A stretch of 64,000 bases of DNA from positions 32,517 through 96,516 of the forward strand of contig NZ_LMDE01000005.1 in assembly GCF_001425025.1 (NCBI RefSeq), in the 5' to 3' direction. The stretch's first letter is position 1; every line of letters starts with the position of its first letter. The position numbers and the translations under genes were made by a program. The notes beneath the pieces are model-generated. The model saw only the letters and a program-made list of their open reading frames with translations, had not been told where the DNA came from and ran no database searches. The DNA is from Nocardioides sp. Root122 (GTDB taxonomy: Bacteria > Actinomycetota > Actinomycetes > Propionibacteriales > Nocardioidaceae). Of the stretch, positions 35,986 through 44,536 are shown in pieces.

Positions 35986-35991
35986 TAGGTT
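35986..35991 (+). promoter_or_regulatory. -10 element of the M28 peptidase gene
   Basis: TAGGTT, with a leader of about 65 nt that carries GAGAGGGAG just before the ATG at 36062. Confidence 0.45.
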
Positions 35992-36061
35992 CGAGGCTCG
36001 GCGGCTGAGCACCTTCGACATCGGGCCGAACGTGTGCGTCGGCAGCCTGAGAGGGAGTGCG

Positions 36062-37819
36062 ATGTACACCGCGTCCAAGCTGCTGAGCGTCACCGCAGCG
36101 TCGGTCCTGATCGCCACAGCGGCCGCCTCGGCCGGATCAGGCGCCGTCCAGACCGCCGCCAAGGCCCACCCGGGTCACCATTCCCACGGGTCCCACGGAT
36201 CCCACGGCGTCACCCCCGACAGTCCCCAGGCGAAGAGGTTCGTCAAGGGGGTCACGGTCGCCGAGATCACCGCGCACCAGACCGCGCTGCAGCGGATCGC
36301 CTCGCTCAACGACGACACCCGCGAGGTCTTCTCCAGCGGCTACCAGGAGTCGCTCGACTACGTCGTGTCCACGCTGCGCGAGGCGGGCTACAGCCCGCAG
36401 GTGACCCAGTTCAACTACCCCGTCTGGGCCGAGTCGCAGCCGCCGGTGCTCAACCGCGTCGACCCGACCCCCAAGACGTACGTCCCGGGCGACGCCGAGG
36501 ACGACGACCAGCCGACCGCCGACTTCATCACCATGGCCAACTCGCCGACCGTGGAGCTGACCGACGCTCCCGTGTTCCCCGTCGGCGGCATCGTCGACCC
36601 GCCCACCGGTGGCTCCGAGAGCGGGTGCGAGGAGACCGACTACGCCGGCGTCTCCGGCAAGGTCGCGCTCGTCCAGCGCGGCACGTGCGCCTTCGTCACG
36701 AAGTGGTCGCTGGCCCAGGCCGCCGGCGCCACTGGCGTGATCATCTACAACGAGGGCAACACCCCCACGCGGCAGAACCCGATCTTCGTCGACAACCAGC
36801 CGGACCCGCCCGCGACGATCGCTGCGGTGATCACCAGCTACACCCTCGGCAACGAGCTGCTGCAGGCCTACAAGCAGGGACAGGACCCGACCGTGGACCT
36901 CAAGGTCTACGGAAGCTTCACCGACCGCTTCCTGCCGCAGGTCATCGCGGAGACCCGGGGCGGCGATCCCGACCACGTCGTCGTGGTCGGCGCGCACCTC
37001 GACTCCGTCGAGGCCGGGCCGGGCATCAACGACGACGGCTCCGGCACGGCGACGCTGCTCGCCCAGGCCGAGGAGCTCGCCAGTGGGCGCTACCACCTGC
37101 GCAACAAGGTCCGCTTCGGGTGGTGGGGCGCCGAGGAGAACGGCCTGGTCGGGTCGACCTACTACGCGCACGACCTCAGCCAGCGCGAGGTCGACAAGAT
37201 CGACGTGATGCTCGACTACGACATGCTCGCCTCGCCCAACTACGTCCGCGGTGTCTACGACGGCGACGGCAACGCCGCCCCGGACAACCCGGCCGGGCCG
37301 GAGGGCTCGGGCAAGGTCGAGCAGGTCTTCGACGACTGGTTCGACGCGCAGGGGCTGGAGAGCGTCCGCAGGGCGTTCGACGGCCGCTCCGACTACGTCG
37401 GCTTCACCGACCGCGGGATCCCGTCGGGAGGAGTCTTCGCCGGTGCCGAGGGCGTGAAGTCGGCGGCGGAGGCCGCGATCTACGGCGGTGCCGCGGGCTC
37501 CTGGTACGACCCCTGCTACCACCAGATCTGCGACAACCTGATCACCGTGCTGACGGGCGTGCCGCCCCTCGACGCCGAGGGCCTCGCGCCCACCGGGGAC
37601 GATGCGGCCAAGCGTGCCGCGCAGCGGGCCATGGCCGGAGGGGCGATCAAGGGGTTGACCGAGCTGTCGGGCGCGGCCAGCTACGCGGTCTACTACTTCG
37701 GCGCCTCCAAGGACCCCTTCAGCGCCAAGGTGCACAAGGCACGCAAGGCGGCGCGCAAGGTGGGCGCGCGCGGCCCCGACTACGCGTGGCACGGCCACGG
37801 CAACCGGGTCCGCCGCTAG
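36062..37819 (+). CDS. Secreted M28 family metallopeptidase with PA domain
   Basis: 585 residues, probably an exported zinc aminopeptidase. A signal peptide (MYTASKLLSVTAASVLIATA) ends near AGSGA. A His-rich linker follows (HPGHHSHGSHGSHG). A PA domain (about 150-270, with SGKVALVQRGTCAFVTKW) precedes the M28 catalytic domain: GAHLDSVEAGPGINDDGSG (first metal His, Asp), WGAEENGLVGS (catalytic Glu pair), MLDYDMLASPN (Asp), and CYHQICDNL (final metal His). A basic C-terminal tail closes it. The hairpin at 37829 follows. Confidence 0.93.
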   Translation: MYTASKLLSVTAASVLIATAAASAGSGAVQTAAKAHPGHHSHGSHGSHGVTPDSPQAKRFVKGVTVAEITAHQTALQRIASLNDDTREVFSSGYQESLDYVVSTLREAGYSPQVTQFNYPVWAESQPPVLNRVDPTPKTYVPGDAEDDDQPTADFITMANSPTVELTDAPVFPVGGIVDPPTGGSESGCEETDYAGVSGKVALVQRGTCAFVTKWSLAQAAGATGVIIYNEGNTPTRQNPIFVDNQPDPPATIAAVITSYTLGNELLQAYKQGQDPTVDLKVYGSFTDRFLPQVIAETRGGDPDHVVVVGAHLDSVEAGPGINDDGSGTATLLAQAEELASGRYHLRNKVRFGWWGAEENGLVGSTYYAHDLSQREVDKIDVMLDYDMLASPNYVRGVYDGDGNAAPDNPAGPEGSGKVEQVFDDWFDAQGLESVRRAFDGRSDYVGFTDRGIPSGGVFAGAEGVKSAAEAAIYGGAAGSWYDPCYHQICDNLITVLTGVPPLDAEGLAPTGDDAAKRAAQRAMAGGAIKGLTELSGAASYAVYYFGASKDPFSAKVHKARKAARKVGARGPDYAWHGHGNRVRR

Positions 37820-37828
37820 CAGGAGCTC

Positions 37829-37867
37829 GTCCCGTACGCCGCCACACCCCCGGGCGGCGTGCGGGAC
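37829..37867 (+). terminator. 15-bp hairpin after the M28 peptidase gene
   Basis: GTCCCGTACGCCGCC pairs with GGCGGCGTGCGGGAC (one G-T pair) around a 9-nt loop, 9 nt after the stop. Confidence 0.65.
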
Positions 37868-37970
37868 GTCTGCGCTCCCACGATCCCGCCCTTGCCCCGT
37901 GGAATCGATCGGGTGAACAGTGGGACCGACACGTCCCGGACCGTCGGACCAGCGAGCAGGAGCGGCCACC

Positions 37971-40061
37971 GTGAGCAGAGACCCTGGCGGCACCGGTGGC
38001 CAGGCAGGTGCTCCGGTCGCGGCGGGCCCCGCGTCGATCCGCAACGTCCTCGTCGTCGGGGCGGCCGGTGCTGGCAAGACCACGCTCGTCGAGCGGCTGC
38101 TGGTGCACGCCGGGGTGATCAACAGGGCAGGCACCGTCGAGGACGGTACGACGGTGTGCGACGCCGAGGAGGTCGAGCACCGGCAGCGACGGTCCGTCGG
38201 CCTCGCGCTCGCCCCGCTCGTGCACAGGGGTGTGAAGGTCAACCTCCTCGACGCCCCCGGCTACGTCGACTTCGTCGGCGAGTTGCGGGCCGGGCTGCGC
38301 GCCGCCGACTGCGCCCTGTTCGTGCTCGCGGCCAACGAGGGGGTCGACGAGCCGACCCAGGCGCTCTGGCGCGAGTGTGCCGAGGTGGGGATGCCGCGTG
38401 CGGTCGTCGTCGCCAAGCTCGACCACGCCCGCGCCGACGTCGACGGGGTGGTGACCCAGGCACGGGACGCCTTCGGGGAGCGCGTGCTGCCGGTCTACCT
38501 CCACGAGGGAGGGCGACTCGTCGGCCTGATCACCGGCGACCACGAGCACGACGCGCAGCGGGCGGCACTCATCGAGGGCATCATCGAGGAGTCCGAGGAC
38601 GAGACGTTGATGGATCGCTACGTCGGCGGCGAGGCCATCGCCCCGGAGCTGCTCCTGCGCGACCTCGAGCTCGCGGTCGCCAGGGCGTCCCTGCACCCCG
38701 TCATCCCGGTCGATGCCATCAGCGGCGCGGGTGCCGGAGAGCTGCTCGACCTCGTCGTGGCCGCGTTCCCCTCGCCGCTCGAGCACCGGATGCCGCGGAT
38801 CTTCACACCTGCGGGAGCTCCCGGGCCGGAGCTCACCTGCGACCCGTCCGGCCCACTCCTGGCGGAGGTCGTCAAGACGACCACGGATCCCTACCTCGGG
38901 CGGGTCAGCCTGGTCCGGGTGTTCTCGGGGACCGTGCTGCCGGACGACACGGTGCACGTGTCCGGGCACCGGTCGGTGTGGACCACGGGCGGCGACCCGA
39001 CGTCGAGCCACCCCGACCACGACGAGGACGAACGCATCGGATCGTTGTCGGTGCCGGTGGGCAAGTCGCAGCGCCCGGTCCACTCCGTCACGGCGGGCGA
39101 CCTGTGCGCGATCGGGAGGCTCAGCCGGGCGGAGACCAGCGACACCCTGTCGTCGGTGGAGACGCCGCTGGTGCTCGAGCCCTGGCGGATGCCCGACCCG
39201 CAGCTGCCGGTGGCGATCGAGGTCCTCTCCACGAGCGACGAGGACAGGCTCGGCTCCGGGCTGCAGCGGCTCGCCGCCGAGGACCCCACCCTCCGCGTGG
39301 AGCACAACGAGGAGACGCACCAGATCGTGCTCTGGACGATGGGGGAGGCGCACGCCGACGTGCTGCTCGACCGGCTCGCGACCCGTTACGGCGTCGCCGT
39401 CGAGGAGGTCGAGCTCCGCGTGCCGCTGCGCGAGACGTTCGTGGGCCCCGCCTCCGGGCTCGGCCGGCACGTGAAGCAGAGCGGCGGTCACGGCCAGTAC
39501 GCCGTGTGCAGCATCGAGGTCGAGCCGCTCCCGCAGGGGAGCGGGTTCGAGTTCGTCGACCGGGTCGTCGGCGGCGCGGTGCCCCGTCAGTTCATCCCCT
39601 CCGTCGAGAAGGGCGTGCTCGCCCAGATGGCGCGCGGCGCAGGCACCGGCCACCCGATGGTCGACCTGAGGGTCACCCTCACGGACGGCAAGGCGCACAG
39701 CGTCGACTCCTCCGACATGGCGTTCCAGACCGCGGGCGGACTCGCCCTGCGGGACGCCGCGACGGGCGGTGGGACGTGCCTCCTTGAACCGGTGGACGAG
39801 ATCCAGGTGCTCGTCGCGGACGCTCTGGTCGGCACGGTCATGGGGGACCTGTCTGCGCGACGCGGGAAGGTCCTGGGCAGCGAACCGACCGGCGAAGCCG
39901 GCCTGGTGACGATCAGGGCGCACGTGCCGCAGCTCGAGCTGCGGCGCTACGCCGCGGAGCTCCGCTCGCTGTCCCACGGGACCGCGTCGTTCACGCGCGC
40001 GTTCTCCCACTACGACCGGGTGCCGGACCAGGTCGCGGCGAGGCTGGGGCCGCCGGACTAG
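37971..40061 (+). CDS. Elongation factor G-like GTPase (EF-G2 type)
   Basis: 696 residues with the EF-G domain plan. G1 GAAGAGKTT is at residues 30-38 and G3 DAPGYVDF at 94-101. G4 reads AKLD at 148-151 rather than NKxD, so guanine recognition is altered. Domains II-V follow, including the EF-G domain IV region GLGRHVKQSGGHGQYAVC. This fits the actinobacterial EF-G2 group, which in mycobacteria is reported not to replace EF-G1 in translocation. It is not beside rpsL/rpsG/tuf genes. It overlaps the convergent gene by 4 bp. Confidence 0.88.
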   Translation: MSRDPGGTGGQAGAPVAAGPASIRNVLVVGAAGAGKTTLVERLLVHAGVINRAGTVEDGTTVCDAEEVEHRQRRSVGLALAPLVHRGVKVNLLDAPGYVDFVGELRAGLRAADCALFVLAANEGVDEPTQALWRECAEVGMPRAVVVAKLDHARADVDGVVTQARDAFGERVLPVYLHEGGRLVGLITGDHEHDAQRAALIEGIIEESEDETLMDRYVGGEAIAPELLLRDLELAVARASLHPVIPVDAISGAGAGELLDLVVAAFPSPLEHRMPRIFTPAGAPGPELTCDPSGPLLAEVVKTTTDPYLGRVSLVRVFSGTVLPDDTVHVSGHRSVWTTGGDPTSSHPDHDEDERIGSLSVPVGKSQRPVHSVTAGDLCAIGRLSRAETSDTLSSVETPLVLEPWRMPDPQLPVAIEVLSTSDEDRLGSGLQRLAAEDPTLRVEHNEETHQIVLWTMGEAHADVLLDRLATRYGVAVEEVELRVPLRETFVGPASGLGRHVKQSGGHGQYAVCSIEVEPLPQGSGFEFVDRVVGGAVPRQFIPSVEKGVLAQMARGAGTGHPMVDLRVTLTDGKAHSVDSSDMAFQTAGGLALRDAATGGGTCLLEPVDEIQVLVADALVGTVMGDLSARRGKVLGSEPTGEAGLVTIRAHVPQLELRRYAAELRSLSHGTASFTRAFSHYDRVPDQVAARLGPPD

Positions 40062-40723
40062 GCAGACCGCACGCCCTCCCACGCGCCGCCGAGCGCGGTC
40101 ACCGCGACGAGGGCGAGGGCGAAGCCGGTCCAGTCGCCGACCGGCAGGTAGCGGCCGAAGGCGTAGAGCGCCGTGTTGACGACGCAGTAGACCCCGCCGT
40201 ACTGCACGATCCGTCGCGTGGTGGTGAGGCCGACGTGGCCGTCCGCTGCCGGGAGGTTCGCGCGGCGGTAGACCTGCCACGGTGCGCTCATCACGATCGC
40301 GTCGAGGAAGTAGCGCGGGTGGTCGCTGTCGTCCTCGACGGGACGGTGGCCGACGAGCTCGGCCCGGTGCCGCTCGATGCCGCGCTGCACCAGCCCGAGA
40401 CCGACCGCCAGGACGAACGCGACGAGTGCGGTGACGGCGTACGCACCCAGCAGCCCGGTGAGCGCGTAGGTCTCGAGGTAGAGCCAGTAGCCCGGGATGT
40501 CGTCGGCCACCTGGTAGACGGGGAAGACGGTGGCGCACCAGACGCGCGCGGCCGCGAACCGGCGCTTGTCCGACACGGACGGTCCGGGCCTCCGCAGCGC
40601 GCGGGTGATCTCGGCGTTCCTGGCCGACATCTCCCGGAACACGTCGATGGCGTCGGGGACGTAGCGCCACACGCTGAGCACGGCGCCCTCGACCGCTCTG
40701 ACGGCGACGTTGCGTGCGGGCAT
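40058..40723 (-). CDS. Membrane protein of unknown function
   Basis: 221 residues, not recognised. An amphipathic, charged N-terminal half with FREMSARNAEITRALRRPG is followed by two helices around TYALTGLLGAYAVTALVAFVLAVGLGLV, then a soluble loop (DDSDHPRYFLDAIVM), then two C-terminal helices (YGGVYCVVNTALYAFG; TGFALALVAVTALGGAW). The ATG at 40723 is preferred; a longer start would run into the next promoter region. Convergent with EF-G2, sharing 4 bp. Confidence 0.65.
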   Translation of the reverse strand: MPARNVAVRAVEGAVLSVWRYVPDAIDVFREMSARNAEITRALRRPGPSVSDKRRFAAARVWCATVFPVYQVADDIPGYWLYLETYALTGLLGAYAVTALVAFVLAVGLGLVQRGIERHRAELVGHRPVEDDSDHPRYFLDAIVMSAPWQVYRRANLPAADGHVGLTTTRRIVQYGGVYCVVNTALYAFGRYLPVGDWTGFALALVAVTALGGAWEGVRSA

Positions 40724-40907
40724 GCTGGCTCGGATCTGGTGGGACGCGTACGTCCGAGTGCAACGGAGGTGTGGGGAACCGTCAAGGGCGATGACCTGAA
40801 GTGGGCCAGTGCAGTTGCGCCAGCGCCCCGGCTCCTGTCCGCCCACGCGGTGAGCGTGCTCGCCCCGGTCGAACGAAGAGCCGGGACCTGGGTGGTCGCT
40901 GCAGTCC

Positions 40908-40913
40908 TACACT
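40908..40913 (+). promoter_or_regulatory. Possible -10 element of the 40977 gene
   Basis: TACACT with about 57 nt of leader before the ATG. It directly precedes the small palindrome CACTCGAGTG. Confidence 0.35.
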
Positions 40914-40976
40914 CGAGTGTCGTCCCCCTCAGGCGTCGCAGCGACGTCGCGGACCGGATCACGGGGGTGGTCTCAC

Positions 40977-41873
40977 ATGTCTGCTGTCCTCAACATCGTG
41001 CTGAGCCTTGCCGCGGCCCTGATCGGCTACCTCATCGGGCGCCTCTGGGAGACGTTCCTGGTCAGGAGACGGTGCTGGATGGCCCGGGAGTTCTGGCACC
41101 CCGTGCTGGACGGGACCTTCCAGGTCGTCATCAGCAAGTTCGACATCCCCGAGTTCCGCGAACCCACTGGCGTCGTCGGGGGTGGGGACGCCATCGCGAA
41201 CAGGCTGCTGAGCGAGCTGTTCCAGGACATCGGTCTCGAGCGGCCGAAGTCGGTCTACGTGGACGAGCACGAGCTGGACCGCAAGAACAACCTGGTCGTG
41301 CTCGGCGGTCCGGCGGAGAACAAGGTCGCCCGTCAGATATGCGACCGCCTCCGACCGGGCATGAGGGTGGTGGATCCCGGCCCCGGCGTGGCGATGCAGG
41401 TCGAGATGACCGCCCAGGCCGGCGGTGACTGGGCAGCACCGCTCGTGCACGTCGCGGAGCCCGGCCAGGAGATGACCGAGTACGGCGTGATCATCCGCGC
41501 ACCCAGCCCGTTCGCCGCCGGACGGACCGTCGTCGTGATCCAGGGGGCCTACGGCTACGGAACCTGGGCGGGCGTCGGTCTCACCCAGAGCAAGGACTTC
41601 CTCGCGAGGTGCGAGTCGCTCGACCACGAGCACAGCGAGCCGCGTGGGCGAATCGCAGTCGCGGCTGCGCGTGCTCGTCGACGGATGGGGTTCACGTCGG
41701 GGTCCCGGGCGTGGGTGCCCGTCGAGTGCCTGTACAAGGTCGACGTGGTCGATGGGCATCCGACCACGACGGAGATACTGGCCCTGCGCCGCATGTTGCC
41801 CGTCACAGGCGGCGGACCATCCTCACCTCGTGTCGGGACGGATCGGCCGCCAGAGGCTGCCGGTCACCCGTGA
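40977..41873 (+). CDS. Membrane-anchored protein of unknown function
   Basis: 298 residues. One N-terminal membrane helix (VLNIVLSLAAALIGYLIGRLW), then a cytosolic domain. It has alternating strands with NNLVVLGGPAENKVARQI (about 105-122), YGVIIRAPSPFAAGRTVVVIQGAYGYGTWAG and a basic stretch RARRRMGFTSGSRAW. The LGGPxxN ... RxPxPF ... GxYGxGT pattern is a recurring signature that I recall from uncharacterised bacterial proteins but cannot name. Its 3' end overlaps the convergent acetyltransferase gene by 71 bp. Likely accessory. Confidence 0.68.
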   Translation: MSAVLNIVLSLAAALIGYLIGRLWETFLVRRRCWMAREFWHPVLDGTFQVVISKFDIPEFREPTGVVGGGDAIANRLLSELFQDIGLERPKSVYVDEHELDRKNNLVVLGGPAENKVARQICDRLRPGMRVVDPGPGVAMQVEMTAQAGGDWAAPLVHVAEPGQEMTEYGVIIRAPSPFAAGRTVVVIQGAYGYGTWAGVGLTQSKDFLARCESLDHEHSEPRGRIAVAAARARRRMGFTSGSRAWVPVECLYKVDVVDGHPTTTEILALRRMLPVTGGGPSSPRVGTDRPPEAAGHP

Positions 41874-42297
41874 GTCGGAATCCGGCGCCTTCGTAGAGTC
41901 GCAGCGCGTTCGGGTTGTCGTCCATGACCCACAACCAGAGGCTCGACACCCCGTCAGCGCGCAGACGGGCGATGAGCGTCGTGAGGAGCAAGGTGCCGAT
42001 TCTCTCACGGCGTCTGTGCGGATGCACCCACATGTAGCTCGCGTAGCGATCTTCACGCGGAATGTCATCCTCGGACGTCGCGCCGAGCAGCCCTACGTCA
42101 TCGCCGTGATCAGTCGCAACCAGCCAGGTCCCGCGACGCAGCTCTCTGGCCCAGTCGTCCTGCGACCACAGCACCTGCTCGTCGAAGGTGGAGAGGAACG
42201 CCAACGGCTCCTGTCGCAGCGCCGCGAGGCGCACGTCTCGCAAGGTGGCGACGTCGTCCACTCCCAGCACAGCAATCGTGGTGGCCTCGCCCGTCAC
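41803..42297 (-). CDS. GNAT family N-acetyltransferase
   Basis: 164 residues. Acetyl-CoA-binding motif A is MWVHPHRRRERIGTLLLTTLIARLRADG (the pattern Q/RxxGxG/A reads RRRERIGT), followed by VSSLWLWVMDDNPNALRLYEGAGFRLTGDR, the family C-terminal strand and helix. Substrate unknown. The GTG start overlaps the stop of the upstream glycosyltransferase-like gene (GTGA), so the two are co-translated. Confidence 0.88.
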   Translation of the reverse strand: MTGEATTIAVLGVDDVATLRDVRLAALRQEPLAFLSTFDEQVLWSQDDWARELRRGTWLVATDHGDDVGLLGATSEDDIPREDRYASYMWVHPHRRRERIGTLLLTTLIARLRADGVSSLWLWVMDDNPNALRLYEGAGFRLTGDRQPLAADPSRHEVRMVRRL

Positions 42298-43421
42298 GGC
42301 GTCTCCTCCTTCTCGCGAGCGACCGGGAGGGCGCCGGCCGCTGGGTATGCCCGGAGCCCGAGGTGGGCAACGGCCGCGCCGACATCCGGGACCGAGGGCA
42401 GCGCCGACAGGATTGATCGCCAGGCTGCCCGATCAGCGTTCCAGGCGCGGACGTATGCGATGAGCTCGGGGACAGTGATCTCAGCCAACCGCCGCTCCGC
42501 CGCCGACAAGGCAGCGATGACACGCGTGTCAGTCTGGTCGCTCCTCTGCCGAATGCCACGGAGGAACCTGCCGCGCTCGGTGAGGAATCGCGCCCAGAAG
42601 TCCTCGTCGGTGGCGAGATCGAGGGAGCCGTGGTGCAGCGAGCTCATCAGGCCGTCGGCAACCACATTTCCGAACTCCTGGAGGTACGCCTTCTCGGGAT
42701 CGGCGAACGGGTCGTACGGAAGCTGGCGGCACTCGCCGGCCTCGACGACCCTTCCCTCCAAGATGGCGGGCGCCATGAAGATCCAGTCCTCGTTGTAGAT
42801 GCGAGGGAAGAACGAGGTCATCGCGTCCCTGTCGACCAACAGCATCGACCCGCTGACGAAGACGTCCTGTTCGTATCCGGTCAAACGGTTCGCATGACAC
42901 ACCACGGAGTTGTCGGGGAACTCCCTCGCTGGCATCCCGGCCATCCCCGCGTCGGGGAGCACCTCCAGCGCACGCTCCACGTCCACGCCGGTGAGCCCAC
43001 GAATGTCGTCGTCCAGGAACAGCACGGTCTCCCAACCGAGGAGTCTGGCGAGGAGGAGGCCGAGGTTCCGCTTGACGCACAGGTCGTCGAGCCCTGCGGT
43101 GCCCGCGGGTATCCCGTCCGTGACCAGATCGACGACCGGCGGCCTGTAGTCCTCAGGCACTGGAACCAAGGTCAGCGCGAGATCGGTCGAGCCGGCCGGC
43201 CTCGGCGCGGTGTCCTCCGGTACGGCGCGTCCGCTCGCGAGGACCACGACAGGAGCCCTGAGGTCAGCCGCGAGACTGAGCGCCGTGTCGAGGTGGTCGG
43301 CCGAGCGTGATGCAGACACCACGATGCCCCCGAGGGACTTCGGGTGCGCAACGGCGCGGTCCGCGAGCAGCTCGGCGTGCTTCTCGGCAGCCGCGCGGGG
43401 TCTCCCATCCGGTGCAGCCAT
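42294..43421 (-). CDS. Glycosyltransferase-like (GT-A) protein with DDD motif
   Basis: 375 residues. Segments SLGGIVVSASRSADHLDTAL, CVKRNLGLLLARLLGWETVLFLDDDIRG (DDD metal motif at about 137-139) and VSGSMLLVDRDAMTSFFPRIYNEDWIFMAP resemble GT-A fold transferases that use nucleotide sugars. The donor is unknown. It is followed by an acetyltransferase in the same operon, so a two-step modification is plausible but inferred. The ATG has GGAAGGA at good spacing and a TACGAT -10 at 43468-43473. Confidence 0.72.
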   Translation of the reverse strand: MAAPDGRPRAAAEKHAELLADRAVAHPKSLGGIVVSASRSADHLDTALSLAADLRAPVVVLASGRAVPEDTAPRPAGSTDLALTLVPVPEDYRPPVVDLVTDGIPAGTAGLDDLCVKRNLGLLLARLLGWETVLFLDDDIRGLTGVDVERALEVLPDAGMAGMPAREFPDNSVVCHANRLTGYEQDVFVSGSMLLVDRDAMTSFFPRIYNEDWIFMAPAILEGRVVEAGECRQLPYDPFADPEKAYLQEFGNVVADGLMSSLHHGSLDLATDEDFWARFLTERGRFLRGIRQRSDQTDTRVIAALSAAERRLAEITVPELIAYVRAWNADRAAWRSILSALPSVPDVGAAVAHLGLRAYPAAGALPVAREKEETP

Positions 43422-43467
43422 GGTCGTTCCTTCCGTGCGCTGTCCGACACGGTCTCTCGCGCTCTCG

Positions 43468-43473
43468 ATCGTA
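43468..43473 (-). promoter_or_regulatory. -10 element of the glycosyltransferase-acetyltransferase operon
   Basis: TACGAT on the minus strand with a leader of about 40 nt containing GGAAGGA. Confidence 0.4.
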
Positions 43474-43641
43474 GGCGCATGTCCGCGCAGCAGCACGGTG
43501 CGAAACCCACGCGCGCTCCCGGCGTCATCGTGGCGGGCCTCGTACACGTGTCCGCGTTGTCGCCCTCGACCGGGCACTCGAAGGGCGAGAAGTCGGACAC
43601 GTGTGCTGCGCGACCCCCCGCCGGCCCCAGGAGGCGGTGAG

Positions 43642-44496
43642 TCACTCCCCGATGCGGGTGCGCACCTCGTAGAGCTCGGGGAAGAACGTCAGCGAGAGGG
43701 CGCGGCGCAGGAAGTCGACCCCCGACGAGCCGCCGGTGCCGACCTTGTGGCCGATGACCCGCTGGACGACCTGCAGGTGGCGGAAGCGCCACTGCTGGAA
43801 GGCGTCCTCGACGTCGACGAGCTCCTCGCAGGTCTCGTAGACGCCCCAGTGCTCGGCCGGCGCGGCGTAGACCGAGGCGAAGACCCCGACGAGCTCGTCG
43901 TCGGTCGTGTGCGGCTGCGACCAGTCGCGGTCGAGCAGCCGCGCGGGGATGGCGTACCCCTGGCGGGAGAGGTACGCGAGGAACTCGTCGTAGAGCGACG
44001 GCTCGTGCAGCAGCTCCTCGAGGGCGGTGCGGGCGGCCTCGTCGTGGGAGAAGACGTTGACCATGTCGGCGTTCTTGTTGCCGAGGAGGAACTCGACCTC
44101 GCGGTACTGCGCGGACTGGAAGCCGGACGACGTCGCGAGGAAGGGGCGGATCTCGGCGTACTCCGAGGGCGTCAGCGTCGCGAGCACCGACCACTGGTCG
44201 GTGAGGGTGTGCTGGATGTGCTTGATCCGCGCCATCCGCTTCAGCGCGGGGGAGAGGTCGTCGCTGCGCAGCAGCGCCCGAGCCGAGCGCAGCTCGTGGA
44301 TCATCAGCTTCAGCCAGAGCTCGCTGGTCTGGTGCTGGACGATGAAGAGCAGCTCGTCGTGCTGCGGCGGGTCGGACAGCGGTTGCTGGGCGGCGAGCAG
44401 CACGTCGAGACGGAGGTAGTCGCCGTAGGACATCGAGCGCGAGAAGTCCTGCTGGATGCCCGCCTCGAGGTCACGCTTGTTCGGAGTCTCGCCCAT
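43642..44496 (-). CDS. kynA: Tryptophan 2,3-dioxygenase
   Basis: Heme enzyme opening the indole ring of tryptophan to N-formylkynurenine, 284 residues (family about 280). Hallmarks are SYGDYLRLDVLLAAQQPLS, HDELLFIVQHQTSELWLKLMIHEL (with the distal His region), SGFQSAQYREVEFLLGN, and the C-terminal heme-ligand His stretch WRFRHLQVVQRVIGHKVGTGGSSGV. No kynureninase or formamidase gene is beside it. The ATG at 44496 is set by TACCTT 6 nt upstream; a start 42 nt farther would overlap the divergent gene. Confidence 0.95.
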   Translation of the reverse strand: MGETPNKRDLEAGIQQDFSRSMSYGDYLRLDVLLAAQQPLSDPPQHDELLFIVQHQTSELWLKLMIHELRSARALLRSDDLSPALKRMARIKHIQHTLTDQWSVLATLTPSEYAEIRPFLATSSGFQSAQYREVEFLLGNKNADMVNVFSHDEAARTALEELLHEPSLYDEFLAYLSRQGYAIPARLLDRDWSQPHTTDDELVGVFASVYAAPAEHWGVYETCEELVDVEDAFQQWRFRHLQVVQRVIGHKVGTGGSSGVDFLRRALSLTFFPELYEVRTRIGE

Positions 44497-44502
44497 GGCT
44501 GC

Positions 44503-44508
44503 AAGGTA
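44503..44508 (-). promoter_or_regulatory. -10 element of kynA (leaderless)
   Basis: TACCTT on the minus strand, 6 nt before the ATG at 44496. It is 15 nt from the divergent -10 at 44524. Confidence 0.5.
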
Positions 44509-44523
44509 GTCGGTGGCCTCGTC

Positions 44524-44529
44524 TACCGT
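44524..44529 (+). promoter_or_regulatory. -10 element of the DNA glycosylase gene (leaderless)
   Basis: TACCGT, 7 nt before the ATG at 44537. Confidence 0.5.
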
Positions 44530-44536
44530 CGCACCC

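Noticed and set aside
37719..40763. A long antisense frame across EF-G2
   Set aside because: Shadow of EF-G2. The minus-strand gene that is real here (40058-40723) is in its own frame.
41859..42297. Antisense overlap of the acetyltransferase and the 40977 gene read as one gene
   Set aside because: The two converge and overlap by 71 bp; both have good protein character on their own strand.
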